Below are positions 1 through 8,421 of a stretch of 64,000 bases of DNA, in pieces. A program made the position numbers and the translations under genes. The stretch is from positions 1,240,001 to 1,304,000 of the forward strand of contig MLAX01000001.1 of the NCBI GenBank assembly GCA_001890945.1. Direction: 5' to 3'. The notes beneath the pieces were generated by a model. That model was not told the origin of the DNA. It saw only the letters and a program-made list of their open reading frames with translations, and ran no database searches. Positions within the stretch are counted from its first letter, which is position 1, and each line of letters starts with the position of its first letter. Source of the stretch: Alphaproteobacteria bacterium AO1-B (GTDB taxonomy: Bacteria; Pseudomonadota; Alphaproteobacteria; Rhizobiales; Stappiaceae).

Positions 1-96
1 GAGCCGCTGGTTCGCGCGCTGCAGGAGCATCTGAGCCGGTTCGATTTTGAAGGGTACAAGGATGTGTTGAACGGATTGGAGAGGCAGGATGGATAA
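1..96 (+). CDS. C-terminal end of a probable sensor/hybrid histidine kinase (partial)
   Basis: An open frame enters from the left edge and stops with TAA at 94-96. Only 31 residues are visible, ending in a pattern (ALQEHLSRFDFEGYKDVLNGL, roughly residues 7-26) often found at the tail of hybrid sensor kinases. It overlaps the following response-regulator start by 8 bases (ATGGATAA), which implies translational coupling and supports a kinase/regulator pair. The assignment is inference from the tail motif and the neighbour; the family domains lie outside the window. Confidence 0.5.
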   Translation, partial: EPLVRALQEHLSRFDFEGYKDVLNGLERQDG

Positions 97-997
97 CCGC
101 CGCGACACCGTTCTTGTGGTTGATGACAGCCCGGACTCCCTCGGCTTTGTGACAGAAGCTCTGAAAAAGACCGGCATTGCGGTCCTGGTTGCGACCAGTG
201 GTGAAGCAGCTCTCTCCATCTGCGAGCGGGTAACCCCGGACACAATCCTCATGGATGCAGTGATGCCGGGGCTCGACGGGTTCGAAACCTGCCGGAAGCT
301 CAAGGAGAACCAAGGCCTTCAGCATGTTCCTGTGATCTTCATGACAGGGCTTTCGGAGACGGAACACATCGTAAAGGCACTGGATTGCGGCGGGGTCGAC
401 TTTCTCACCAAGCCCATTGATGTTGATGAGCTGAAGGCCCGGATCAAGGTGCATTTGCGCAACGCCCGATCCGTTCAGAGTGCGCATGTTGCGCTCGATG
501 CCGCCGGACGGCATCTCGTCGCTGTATCCTCGGAAGGGGCGATCCTGTGGACCACGCCCCAGATCCACACCCTTTTGGCGCGGACCGGCGCTGCAGATGC
601 AACGCTTTTTCAGCTGGGCCGTGCGCTTGGCGAATGGCTTGAGAGCAGTGCAGATGCGCCACGGCGCGGCAGTTTCATGTTGGGACTGTCTGAAGAATTG
701 GCCGTCCAGCTCTATCCTCTCGGCCGTGTTGGGCCGGATGAGAATCTCTTTCGCGTGACGGCGGAAGACGAGGAAGGGCAAGTGCGGGCGCTGCAGGTCG
801 AGTTTCAGCTGACCCAGCGCGAAGCAGAAGTCCTGATCTGGATTGCCAAAGGCAAGTCCAACAAGGATATTGGCGAAATCCTGAACCTGAGCCCACGAAC
901 GGTGAACAAGCACCTTGAGCAGATTTTTGTAAAGCTTGGGGTCGAGAACCGCGCCTCCGCCGCCGTCCGGGCTGCAGAGGTCATGTTCGCGCTCTAA
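89..997 (+). CDS. Response regulator, receiver domain plus LuxR-type HTH
   Basis: Two-component response regulator of 302 residues that should bind DNA when phosphorylated by a partner kinase. The N-terminal receiver domain (about residues 7-125) has the acidic pair D12/D13, phosphoacceptor D56 in LMDAVMP, T86 and K108 (TKP). The C-terminal LuxR/FixJ helix-turn-helix (about 235-300) shows LTQREAEVLIWIAKGKSNKDI and SPRTVNKHLEQIFVKLGVENR. The roughly 110-residue region between them is longer than in compact NarL proteins and has no recognised domain. The start overlaps the upstream kinase-like frame by 8 bases, so the two are probably one operon. Target genes cannot be told from the sequence. 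Confidence 0.9.
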   Translation: MDNRRDTVLVVDDSPDSLGFVTEALKKTGIAVLVATSGEAALSICERVTPDTILMDAVMPGLDGFETCRKLKENQGLQHVPVIFMTGLSETEHIVKALDCGGVDFLTKPIDVDELKARIKVHLRNARSVQSAHVALDAAGRHLVAVSSEGAILWTTPQIHTLLARTGAADATLFQLGRALGEWLESSADAPRRGSFMLGLSEELAVQLYPLGRVGPDENLFRVTAEDEEGQVRALQVEFQLTQREAEVLIWIAKGKSNKDIGEILNLSPRTVNKHLEQIFVKLGVENRASAAVRAAEVMFAL

Positions 998-1114
998 ATT
1001 TCCAGATCCGAAAACCACGCTTGATCTACCAGTTGGCGAAGCGGGATGGACTTTTGCGCCTGTTTCTGGCACTCAAGGGGTTCATAATTGACATAAACTT
1101 ACAAAACGCAGGTT

Positions 1115-2143
1115 ATGACAACTGCATATTCAGGTCTGGTGGGCAATCTTCTGCGAGGGTATGCCGAGGCTGGTTACAGTCAGGCAGATGCACTCACCGC
1201 GGCCAAGCTTGAGTGTTTGTCGGATGCGCCGACGGCGCAGGATTTCATCCGCCTCAGCCGCGCAATCTCCCTTCAGATGAACGACGAGTTCGCCGGGCAG
1301 CTGGAGCGGCCGCAGCGCATTGGCACGCTGGCACTGATGGCAGAACACGCTTCCCGCGGACAGACGGTCGGTGGCGCGCTCTCGCGGCTGGCGGAATTCA
1401 TGAACATGCTGGACAACACGTTCACTGTGACATTTTCCACTGCCGGTTCAGAGTGCCGGTTTCAGCTCGAGCGCACGACCCCAGCCTTTCCGAGGTCGGA
1501 ATTTGGTATTGAGGCTATATTGGTGTTGATGCACCGGCTGACGGGGTGGCTCGCCAGTAAATGGGTGCCGCTGGCGTCGGTCTGGTTCGACTATCCACGG
1601 CCGGCCTGGGCGTCAGGCTGTGGCGAACTCTTCCCCGGCGCACGTTCTTCGTTTTCCTCTGAAAACAGCGGCTTTTCTATGCCGGTCGATGTTCAAGCCT
1701 GGCCTTTGCACCGGAGTGAGGAGGCCGCCGTTGCCTGGGCCCGGCGCACGCCGATGGATGCCTTCATGCCCGTGGCTTTGCTTCAAGATGTGTCGCAAGA
1801 AGTGGCGGGGCTGATTGAGGCGGCGATCGTTGAAAACAGGCCATTGCCGTCCATGGATGAACTTGCCAGCCTGCTTGAGGTGCCGGTCTACACGCTGCGA
1901 CGCCGTTTGAAAAAAGAAGGTGTCTCACTTCCAGATATCCGACTTCAGGTCAAGCGGGACCATGCCCGTGCGATGCTGGCAGAAACAGACGAGAGTATCG
2001 AAGCCATCGCGCTGCGCCTCGGATTCAGTGAGACCAGCGCTTTCATTCGTGCTTTCAAAGAGTGGACAGGCGTGACGCCGCGAACATACCGGCAATCAGG
2101 ACGTCTTCAGGTTCCTGTGCCGGGTCATCGCACATTCAGATAG
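1115..2143 (+). CDS. AraC-family transcriptional regulator with arabinose-binding-like N-terminal domain
   Basis: A 342-residue regulator of the OruR/ArgR-like AraC subfamily. The N-terminal half (about 20-205) resembles the Arabinose_bd domain of this subgroup, and the C-terminal pair of helix-turn-helices (about 235-330) contains SIEAIALRLGFSETSAFIRAFKEWTGVTP, the standard AraC signature, split here over residues 290-320. It lies about 70 bases upstream of an acyl-CoA dehydrogenase on the same strand, so control of fatty-acid or acyl-CoA catabolism is a reasonable inference. The inducer is unknown. Confidence 0.9.
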   Translation: MTTAYSGLVGNLLRGYAEAGYSQADALTAAKLECLSDAPTAQDFIRLSRAISLQMNDEFAGQLERPQRIGTLALMAEHASRGQTVGGALSRLAEFMNMLDNTFTVTFSTAGSECRFQLERTTPAFPRSEFGIEAILVLMHRLTGWLASKWVPLASVWFDYPRPAWASGCGELFPGARSSFSSENSGFSMPVDVQAWPLHRSEEAAVAWARRTPMDAFMPVALLQDVSQEVAGLIEAAIVENRPLPSMDELASLLEVPVYTLRRRLKKEGVSLPDIRLQVKRDHARAMLAETDESIEAIALRLGFSETSAFIRAFKEWTGVTPRTYRQSGRLQVPVPGHRTFR

Positions 2144-2212
2144 AAATTGACAAAAAGTAACAAGTGCGTCACCTTTCCGTAAACGTAAGAATTGGACCCT
2201 TGGGAGGTTATC

Positions 2213-3370
2213 GTGTCTGTTTTTGCCGCCACCGCATCCTGGCCTCAGGAAGAGCACCGAATGTTCTACGATTCAGCGTCTCGTTTGCTGGATGATGAAA
2301 TGGTGCCGAATATCGAAAAGTGGAACGACCAGGGTGTCGTTGACCGCGAGTTTTGGACCAAAACCGGTGAGGCCGGAATTCTGGGCGCTGCGCTTCCCGA
2401 AGAGTTTGGCGGCGCCGGAGCCCCGATCAGCTTTGATGCGGTGACGGCCTACCTCCAGGGGCGCAAGGGCGAGAGCAGCTGGGGTTTTTCCATCCAGTCG
2501 ATCGTCAATCACTATGTTGCAGCTTATGGCACGGACAGCCAGAAAGAGCGCTGGCTGCCGAAGCTTGCCTCCGGCGAATATGTCGGTGCGATTGCCATGA
2601 CCGAACCCGGCACCGGGTCCGACCTTCAAAGCGTCAAGACGTCAGCCGAGCTTGTCGGTAATGAGTACGTGCTGAACGGGTCGAAGATTTTCATCACCAA
2701 TGGCCAGACTGCAGACCTGATCATTGTTGTCGCCAAGACCGACAAGACGAAAGGGTCGAAGGGCGTCTCCCTCCTGGTTCTAGAAACTCAGGGCGCAGAT
2801 GGGTTTACGCGGGGCCGGAACCTCAAGAAACTCGGCTGCAAGGCGAATGACACATCCGAGTTGTTCTTCGAAGACGTGCGCGTACCCCCGGAGAACCTTT
2901 TGGGAGGCGAAGAAGGGCAGGGTTTTTATCAGCTGATGAAGCAGCTGCCCTGGGAGCGGCTGATCATTGCCTGTCTGGCGCTGGGTGTAATCGACTTCGC
3001 GATCGATGAGACGGTTCGCTACGTTCAGGACCGCAAAGCCTTTGGTCAGCGTGTCATGGACTTCCAGAACACACGTTTCAAGCTGGCCGAGTGCAAGACC
3101 AAGGCGGAAGTGCTGCGCAGTTTTGTAAATGACTGTATTGCGCGGATGGACGAGGGCACGCTGGATGCGGCAACAGCTTCCATGGCGAAATACTGGGGTA
3201 CGCAAGTTCAGAACGAGATCGCCAACGAATGCCTGCAGCTGCATGGCGGATATGGCTATATGATGGAGTATCCGATTGCCCGCATCTATGCCGATTCCCG
3301 GGTGCAGATGATTTATGGCGGCAGCAATGAGATCATGAAAGAGCTGATAGCCCGGTCCATAGACATCTGA
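2213..3370 (+). CDS. Acyl-CoA dehydrogenase (long-chain/isovaleryl-type active site)
   Basis: FAD-dependent flavoenzyme that introduces the alpha-beta double bond into acyl-CoA thioesters. The GTG start at 2213 is preferred because GGGAGG lies at 2202-2207 with a 5-base spacer; an upstream in-frame TTG at 2192 has no ribosome site. The 385-residue protein is of usual length. It shows AMTEPGTGSDLQ and FITNG of the flavin/substrate domain and the C-terminal LHGGYGYMMEYPIARIYAD and IYGGSNEIM. The Glu of medium-chain enzymes at YEG is Gly here, while LPWERL (E248) on helix G supplies the base, as in isovaleryl- and long-chain dehydrogenases. It follows an AraC regulator and ends before a strong terminator. 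Confidence 0.93.
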   Translation: MSVFAATASWPQEEHRMFYDSASRLLDDEMVPNIEKWNDQGVVDREFWTKTGEAGILGAALPEEFGGAGAPISFDAVTAYLQGRKGESSWGFSIQSIVNHYVAAYGTDSQKERWLPKLASGEYVGAIAMTEPGTGSDLQSVKTSAELVGNEYVLNGSKIFITNGQTADLIIVVAKTDKTKGSKGVSLLVLETQGADGFTRGRNLKKLGCKANDTSELFFEDVRVPPENLLGGEEGQGFYQLMKQLPWERLIIACLALGVIDFAIDETVRYVQDRKAFGQRVMDFQNTRFKLAECKTKAEVLRSFVNDCIARMDEGTLDAATASMAKYWGTQVQNEIANECLQLHGGYGYMMEYPIARIYADSRVQMIYGGSNEIMKELIARSIDI

Positions 3371-3402
3371 TCGGCTGCAGCGGCACCAAGTAATACAGTT
3401 AG

Positions 3403-3434
3403 CGGCCGGAGGGATCTTTCCTCCGGCCGTTTTT
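3403..3434 (+). terminator. Rho-independent terminator after the acyl-CoA dehydrogenase
   Basis: A perfect 10-bp stem (CGGCCGGAGG at 3403-3412 with CCTCCGGCCG at 3420-3429) and a 7-base loop are followed by five T. It sits 33 bases past the dehydrogenase stop and ends just before the convergent azlD stop. Confidence 0.9.
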
Positions 3435-3441
3435 CAGTGCG

Positions 3442-3738
3442 TTACAGCCCAAGGCTGCGAAGGGCCACTACACTGAATATTCCCGCCGAAACGCTGATGA
3501 TCAGGGAAAAACGCAAAGTCAGAACGCCTGCCAAGATGATCGCGATGGCCTCCGCGGGGCCTTCCGTCGTTGCGGCGGGGGCAACCAGCGCGGTGAGCAC
3601 GGCCACCGGGACGGCATCGAGCGCAGCTTCCGCGCGGTGATGAAGCGCACCAAAACGCGACAGGGTCAGATGTCCGCCGGTTCTTGTGAGGTAGGTGGCC
3701 AGGGCACACAGGCAGATGATCAGAACGGTGTTATCCAT
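3442..3738 (-). CDS. azlD: AzlD-like branched-chain amino acid exporter small subunit
   Basis: A 98-residue, very hydrophobic protein with about three to four membrane segments. AzlD family members work with AzlC to export branched-chain amino acids or analogues. The start MDNTVLII at 3738 is chosen because its ATGGATAA overlaps the azlC stop by 8 bases; a longer frame to 3858 runs inside azlC. The motif LATYLTRTGG near the N-terminus is typical of the family. It is transcribed after azlC as one unit. Confidence 0.88.
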   Translation of the reverse strand: MDNTVLIICLCALATYLTRTGGHLTLSRFGALHHRAEAALDAVPVAVLTALVAPAATTEGPAEAIAIILAGVLTLRFSLIISVSAGIFSVVALRSLGL

Positions 3739-4483
3739 GGGAAACCTCTTCCTTGGGTCGGCTGAGCAGGGCAGCCGCGGCAAGGCCGCAAAGGCCGCCA
3801 ATCGTGATGTGCCAGGGACTGCCGATCGTGTGGAAGGCGAGGGTAGAGGCGGCTGCACTGACCAGCAGGATCACTCCGAACCCGCGGCGGGTGTGAAAAC
3901 CGGCGACAAGGCCAGCGAAATAGATCGGAAGCATCACATCAAGACCGAAGGCGGCCGGATCTTCAATCAGCGACCCGAAAGCAGCGCCGAGGCAGTTGGA
4001 CGTGATCCAGACGACATAAATTGCAGCTGCGAACGAAAAGTAATAGGCGGGCCGGAGGCCATCCCGCCCCGCGCGCCGCTCGGCTGCTGCATATTGCGGA
4101 TCAACCAGAACGAAAAAAGCCAGTGCCTTCTGCAATGTCGTAAACTTGCTCAAATGCCGGCCGACGGCGGCCGAATAGAGCACATGCCGGAAGTTCACCG
4201 CAAAGACCGTTAAAACGATAGACCAGGCCGGCACGCCCTGGCCGAGCAAATCCAGCATAACGAACTGACTAGCCCCAGCGTAAATGGACATCGATGTCAG
4301 CAGAAGCTCGCCAAAGGTCAGTCCGTTCTCCAGCGCAATAGCGCCGAATACGGCAGCAAACGGGGCAACGGCGAACAAGATTGGCAGGGCATCCCGGATA
4401 CCGTCCGAAACATCGGATCGGAAGGTGCTGGTTGGTTCGCCTGCGAGGTCGGGCGTTCCGCCGTCATTGCGTGTCATGCTCAT
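3731..4483 (-). CDS. azlC: AzlC-like branched-chain amino acid permease large subunit
   Basis: About 250 residues with several membrane helices. Recognisable AzlC features are the early FAVAPFAAVFGAIALENGL, the segment SIYAGASQFVMLDLL, and RHVLYSAAV. With AzlD it should form an inner-membrane exporter of branched-chain amino acids or toxic analogues. The start at 4483 (MSMTRND) is preferred over 4537 because an AGGCGA-like ribosome site precedes it; 4477 is also possible. It is divergent from an XRE-cupin regulator with a 140-base shared regulatory region, the arrangement usual for regulator and target. Confidence 0.88.
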   Translation of the reverse strand: MSMTRNDGGTPDLAGEPTSTFRSDVSDGIRDALPILFAVAPFAAVFGAIALENGLTFGELLLTSMSIYAGASQFVMLDLLGQGVPAWSIVLTVFAVNFRHVLYSAAVGRHLSKFTTLQKALAFFVLVDPQYAAAERRAGRDGLRPAYYFSFAAAIYVVWITSNCLGAAFGSLIEDPAAFGLDVMLPIYFAGLVAGFHTRRGFGVILLVSAAASTLAFHTIGSPWHITIGGLCGLAAAALLSRPKEEVSHG

Positions 4484-4517
4484 GAGTGTCGCCTGAGAGG
4501 TGCTAATTCGATAATGG

Positions 4518-4605
4518 TCGTTCGATATAAAGAACATGGTTTTAATAAATGAACGATTGGGTGGCGTTTGTCAAATCGAACACATGAGTGTTAAAACGAA
4601 CGAAC
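4518..4605. promoter_or_regulatory. Divergent regulatory region with repeated GAACGA-type sites
   Basis: Between azlC and the XRE-cupin gene the GAACGA word or its complement recurs: TCGTTCGATA at 4518-4527, TGAACGATT at 4550-4558, ATCGAAC at 4575-4581, and AACGAACGAAC at 4595-4605. Clustered related words in a divergent promoter suggest operator half-sites for the neighbouring regulator. This is inference from repetition and position. Confidence 0.45.
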
Positions 4606-4623
4606 AACAAGAGACCATGCGAC

Positions 4624-5172
4624 ATGACACCGATCACCCTCATTGCAAAAGCTATTCAACGAGAAAGATTGAAAGCAGACATGAGCTTGTCTGCGCTTGC
4701 AAAGACCGCCGGGCTCGCAAAGTCGACCTTGTCCCAGTTGGAGGCGGGGCAGGGCAACCCGAGTGTTGAAACGCTTTGGGCGATCGCGAGTGCACTCAAT
4801 ATCCCGTTCAGCTTCCTGTTTGAGACGGGTACGACGGATAAAACACTCATCCGGGCCGGGGAGGGGGAGCCGGTCGCCTCGGAAGCAGCCGGATTTACCG
4901 CTGTCCTGCTGGCAAATTGCCCGCCTGGCCGCCGCCGCGATCTTTACCGGACCAGCCTTTCCGGCGGTGCACTCCGCTCGGCCGAGCCGCATCCCGCCGG
5001 TACGATCGAACATGTTTTCGTTGCAAAAGGCGAGATCCGCGTCGGCCCCGCAGACGAACCGGAAACCCTCTTAGAAGGCGACTATTTCCGGTTCCCCGGC
5101 GATGTCGCCCACAGCTATGAAGTCCTCTCTGAAGAGGCTGTCATTCTTCTGGTGATGGAAAGCCCGGTCTAG
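4624..5172 (+). CDS. XRE-family regulator with C-terminal cupin domain
   Basis: A 182-residue transcriptional regulator. An N-terminal Cro/C1-type helix-turn-helix (about 5-65) contains SLSALAKTAGLAKSTLSQLE and NPSVETLWAIASAL. A C-terminal cupin fold (about 105-178) shows HPAGTIEHVFVAKGEI and GDYFRFPGDVAHSYE, likely a small-ligand sensor. It is divergent from azlCD, and homologues in this position usually control that exporter, so it is the probable azlCD regulator. The ATG at 4624 is chosen; an in-frame GTG at 4588 would add 12 residues. Its last 13 codons have a diverged copy about 1.5 kb downstream. Confidence 0.87.
   Translation: MTPITLIAKAIQRERLKADMSLSALAKTAGLAKSTLSQLEAGQGNPSVETLWAIASALNIPFSFLFETGTTDKTLIRAGEGEPVASEAAGFTAVLLANCPPGRRRDLYRTSLSGGALRSAEPHPAGTIEHVFVAKGEIRVGPADEPETLLEGDYFRFPGDVAHSYEVLSEEAVILLVMESPV
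5134..5168 (+). repeat. Direct repeat, copy 1: 3' end of the XRE-cupin gene
   Basis: The 25 bases 5134-5158 are identical to 6670-6694, and the next ten match with two differences. Similarity resumes further on at TCTGATGCCACAT (about 5214-5226) versus TCTGGTGCCACAT (about 6721-6733). Copy 1 is the genuine 3' end of the regulator gene. Confidence 0.85.
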
Positions 5173-5232
5173 GGTCAGTATCTCTTTCGAACAGGGCAGC
5201 CTTAGTCTCGTGGTCTGATGCCACATTGCGCG

Positions 5233-6507
5233 CTAGGCAATGTCAACGTATCCGACAATTCCCTCATAGGTGTATTGCGAGAGCGTGTTGATCACGTTGT
5301 CCCGTTCCGCTTGAACAGCTGTATAGAAATGGGTTCCCGTTTCCGTATTAAAAAAACGATAGAGTGCAATGTCGTCGGCGTCCGCAGTACTGTGGAGGTG
5401 ATAGGCAACGCCTTCATAGTTGAACTGAGGCAGAGTTGAGATCACTGAGTCGCGTTCCGCGGCGCTTGCTGTGAAGAAATGCGTGCCCGTATCTGTGTTG
5501 TAAAACCGGTAGAACTCGACCGCATTGGAACCCGTGCTGTCGACACTCTTATAAGCGACGCCTTCGTAGCTGTATTGGGATGAGCTCGTGTTGATCGAGG
5601 TCGCCTCGGCATAAGCCGAGGTGTAAAAATGTGTCCCGGTTGAGCTGTTGTAGAAGCGGTAAACACCATCTTCGACCAAGTCGATCGTTACCGTGCTGCC
5701 GCTTGATGTGGGATCAAACCTGCCGCCGGACAGTGCCACATCGTTGTCGCGAATGTAGTCGCGCAACCAGTACTCATGGCCGGCAATATCAACAGCTGCG
5801 ATGCCGGTGGAGACAATTCCGACCACATAGGGCCCATCACCATAGTCATAGAATATTGGGCCGCCCGAGTTGCCGCTGTTGACCTCAAGGTTCCCATCAT
5901 AGAGAAACGCGTAGTCGTTAAAAGGTGCGTTGCTGACGGAGCCGGTGTCATACATGGGCTGCCGGCCATAAATGCCCGGGTAGCCCAGAACACCCACATT
6001 CCCGCCGTTGAATCCGTAGTCCATTCCCATCCAGCCATAGACGTCTCCGGCTGCCTCGCTGAGAGTGAATAGGGCGATATCAAGTTCGGTCTCCCCTAGA
6101 GTGCCGGAATTGAAATCACCCCAATACAAGCGTCCATCTGCGTCTGGATCGAAATCTGGGAAATAGTGAACTGTCGACCATTCGACAGTGTCGTTGAAAA
6201 AGTCGTCGGGATCGTAGGACGGGTAAAGCACAATATCATCGGCAATACCCCAAATAGGGTCATAGACGACATGGGCTGCCGTCAGGATGTCGTTGCGTCC
6301 AACGAGAACACCGCTTCCGGTATACGTTCCGTATCCGAACCAGGTCGCTTCGATGTAGATGCCGGTCGTTGCCGGATATATGTCGTCATCAACTTCGTAA
6401 GTCATCCTGGCCTCGAATATTCTTTGATACAGCGATGAGTAATTTCGATTTTTCAAACCAGGCGGAGGCCGACCAACGGGGAGCCGACTGCCCGGTTCTT
6501 CGAGCAC
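5233..6507 (-). CDS. Trypsin-like serine protease with three C-terminal DUF5648-type repeats
   Basis: A 424-residue predicted endopeptidase. The chymotrypsin-like domain (about 45-260) carries all three catalytic residues: H79 in LTAAHVV, D143 in ELDIALF, and S214 in SGNSGGP. Three tandem repeats of about 47 residues (about 285-424) each begin with a YRFYN..TGTHFYT motif and end with YxYEGVAY; this matches the DUF5648 repeat, of unknown function. No signal peptide is visible. The GTG at 6507 is the first possible start; ATG at 6405 has a GAGG site 5 bases upstream and would remove 34 residues. It sits between two copies of the cupin gene's 3' end, so it looks acquired. Confidence 0.85.
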   Translation of the reverse strand: MLEEPGSRLPVGRPPPGLKNRNYSSLYQRIFEARMTYEVDDDIYPATTGIYIEATWFGYGTYTGSGVLVGRNDILTAAHVVYDPIWGIADDIVLYPSYDPDDFFNDTVEWSTVHYFPDFDPDADGRLYWGDFNSGTLGETELDIALFTLSEAAGDVYGWMGMDYGFNGGNVGVLGYPGIYGRQPMYDTGSVSNAPFNDYAFLYDGNLEVNSGNSGGPIFYDYGDGPYVVGIVSTGIAAVDIAGHEYWLRDYIRDNDVALSGGRFDPTSSGSTVTIDLVEDGVYRFYNSSTGTHFYTSAYAEATSINTSSSQYSYEGVAYKSVDSTGSNAVEFYRFYNTDTGTHFFTASAAERDSVISTLPQFNYEGVAYHLHSTADADDIALYRFFNTETGTHFYTAVQAERDNVINTLSQYTYEGIVGYVDIA

Positions 6508-6666
6508 TGATTAGGCAGTTTCCATCTCATCTGAGGTGAAATTTAGGCCGCTTGAATGCTGTGTTGCTGCCAGCGACGCTGTCAGAACGGCCGTAGGGAA
6601 TAGTCGACACCGGATACGACCCATTCATAGCGGTTTCGCTAGCGGTGCTCTGCGCTCAGCTGAGCC

Positions 6667-6708
6667 GAGGAGGCTGTCATTCTTCTGGTGATGGCAAGTC
6701 CGGTATGA
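6667..6708 (+). pseudogene. Remnant of a second XRE-cupin regulator gene (last 13 codons)
   Basis: The frame reads EEAVILLVMASPV and then a stop, against EEAVILLVMESPV and a stop in the intact gene at 4624-5172. Several codon differences are silent or conservative (AGC to AGT, GTC to GTA, TAG to TGA), so this is a diverged homologue and not a fresh copy. Upstream of it nothing further of the gene is recognisable. It marks a recombination or insertion boundary at the 3' side of the protease gene. Confidence 0.75.
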
Positions 6709-6759
6709 GTCGTTGATGGTTCTGGTGCCACATACAAGTAACAATGTTGGAGCTTTCGC

Positions 6760-7734
6760 TTAGAGAAGTCCCCAATCTCGGCCTTCTGCAAGACCAAACA
6801 TCACCATATGGCTGAGCGGATCGATCCCGGCATTGGCCACATCCGGGTTTGCGTTCAGATAACGATCCCCGTTGAAGTATTCTGAGGGGCTTCTTCCCTC
6901 GCGCCATCCGTGATCAAGGTAGTGCGTAAGCGGGTTGATGTCCGCCGCGGCGACGTCCGTGTTCTGTGCCAAATACCAGTCCGTATCGAACCAGCCATTG
7001 GGGTCACGGCCCTCCCGCCAGCCAAAGGTGTTGTAGTGCGCTGATCCGTCCAGCAGGGCGGCAGCCACATCATCGTTTTCCTGAAGGTAAAACACCTCAT
7101 CAACACCGGCGTCCAGAACAGCGGATGTCCTGATCCCTGACCCCTCAACCAGCCCTGTCTCTTCACAGTGATTGGTGCCTTCGGGATTGGTGAAGTTAAA
7201 CGCTGTGAAGCCGAGGCATTTCAGTTCAAGTTCAGCCTCTTCAAGATATTGCAGCACCGGATTGCCGTCGGTGGGGCCGGTTGCGACATAATCAAACACC
7301 TCGCCACTTGCCAGCAGCGATGCGCTGGAGGTTGTGGCGCCCAAGGTTTTGAGACCATTCAGAGTCAAGACGGCAGTTAGGAACTCCCATTCGGCACGGG
7401 ATGTCTGATCGTATTGATAGAGGATCGCGTCACGGATCGGTGCCATGATTGCGAGGGTGCGGGCGTATTCAACGGTGTTTGGATCGGTGATTGGCGTATC
7501 CGACAGCACCAGCAGTTCACCTCCGGAAAAGGGGGCTGCGGCGGCGGATTTCAAATTGCCGCTGCTGTCGGTGACCTGATTGTATCCGTAAGAGATGAGG
7601 CTGGTATCAAGTTGGTGTTCGCCGCCTTCAAAGATCAGCGGCTCGCCCGTACGGGCGCTGATCAGGCCAAAGGCCCAAAGCCCGGAAAGATCTGTCGCGG
7701 AGAGGAGGGAAGCTTTCGGTTCCAACAAACTCAT
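6760..7734 (-). CDS. Protein with three C-terminal GWREGR-type repeats, possibly exported
   Basis: A 324-residue protein of unknown function. The C-terminal third contains three tandem units of about 35-40 residues with the pattern YL..NpDVA.A.i.PL.HY...GWrEGR.P; the clearest are WYLAQNTDVAAADINPLTHY and GWREGRSPSEYF. Such repeats occur in alphaproteobacterial hemolysin-type and other surface-associated proteins. The N-terminal 200 residues match nothing I recognise. The start at 7734 has GGGAG 9 bases upstream; ATG at 7758 lacks a good site. No signal peptide is seen, so type I secretion is possible but unsupported by neighbouring genes. Confidence 0.75.
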   Translation of the reverse strand: MSLLEPKASLLSATDLSGLWAFGLISARTGEPLIFEGGEHQLDTSLISYGYNQVTDSSGNLKSAAAAPFSGGELLVLSDTPITDPNTVEYARTLAIMAPIRDAILYQYDQTSRAEWEFLTAVLTLNGLKTLGATTSSASLLASGEVFDYVATGPTDGNPVLQYLEEAELELKCLGFTAFNFTNPEGTNHCEETGLVEGSGIRTSAVLDAGVDEVFYLQENDDVAAALLDGSAHYNTFGWREGRDPNGWFDTDWYLAQNTDVAAADINPLTHYLDHGWREGRSPSEYFNGDRYLNANPDVANAGIDPLSHMVMFGLAEGRDWGLL

Positions 7735-7952
7735 CTCGCGGCACTCCCAAATGATCATCCTTCTTGGGAACGTTGAACAACGCTGCCCTCGGTCAGGATC
7801 CTACATCATTGACCACGTAAAGCCCATGAGATCCAAAAAAGACGCTTTATGGACCTGCGTGGAGACTTTTTCGCAGAGGTGATCGTGCGCAGTTGAACGT
7901 TCCTGAAGCCGCTTCGATCACGATGCGCGTTGGTATGTCGATCGCTAGAAAA

Positions 7953-8027
<75 letters not shown>

Positions 8028-8421
8028 ATCGTTTGGGGACCAGTTTCTGGTCAACCCAGCGTCGGCAAAACAAGTGTTTTGGGACGTAAGTGCTGGCCCC
8101 GAGCAGCGTGGCCGCCCGGAATGAGGGGGCTTTTGCCATAAGCGGTCCAGGGACGCAAGCGCCGTTTGCGATTTTTTTCAGTCTATCTGGAAGAGCGGAG
8201 GATCCACTGTTTGGTTTTCATCGGCAATGCCGCCGATCCGTTCAGATTTCCTTGGTTGCGGGGCTGTGGATATTTCAGGCAAGAGTTCCTTTCCTGTGGG
8301 AACAAGTCAGGATAGGTGTCCTTTGTATAAAGCCCTTGAAGGGCGGCTGATCCCAATGCCTTTGACCTGGCGTGCGGACCCTTGATAGGTTGCGATCCTC
8401 TTTTAATGCACAAGCCAAGCC
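8028..8421. other. Intergenic stretch with no recognised feature
   Basis: This 394-base gap lies upstream of tRNA-Thr on its strand and upstream of the small gene before murA. It presumably holds the promoters of both. I see no convincing gene, terminator or repeat. Confidence 0.5.
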
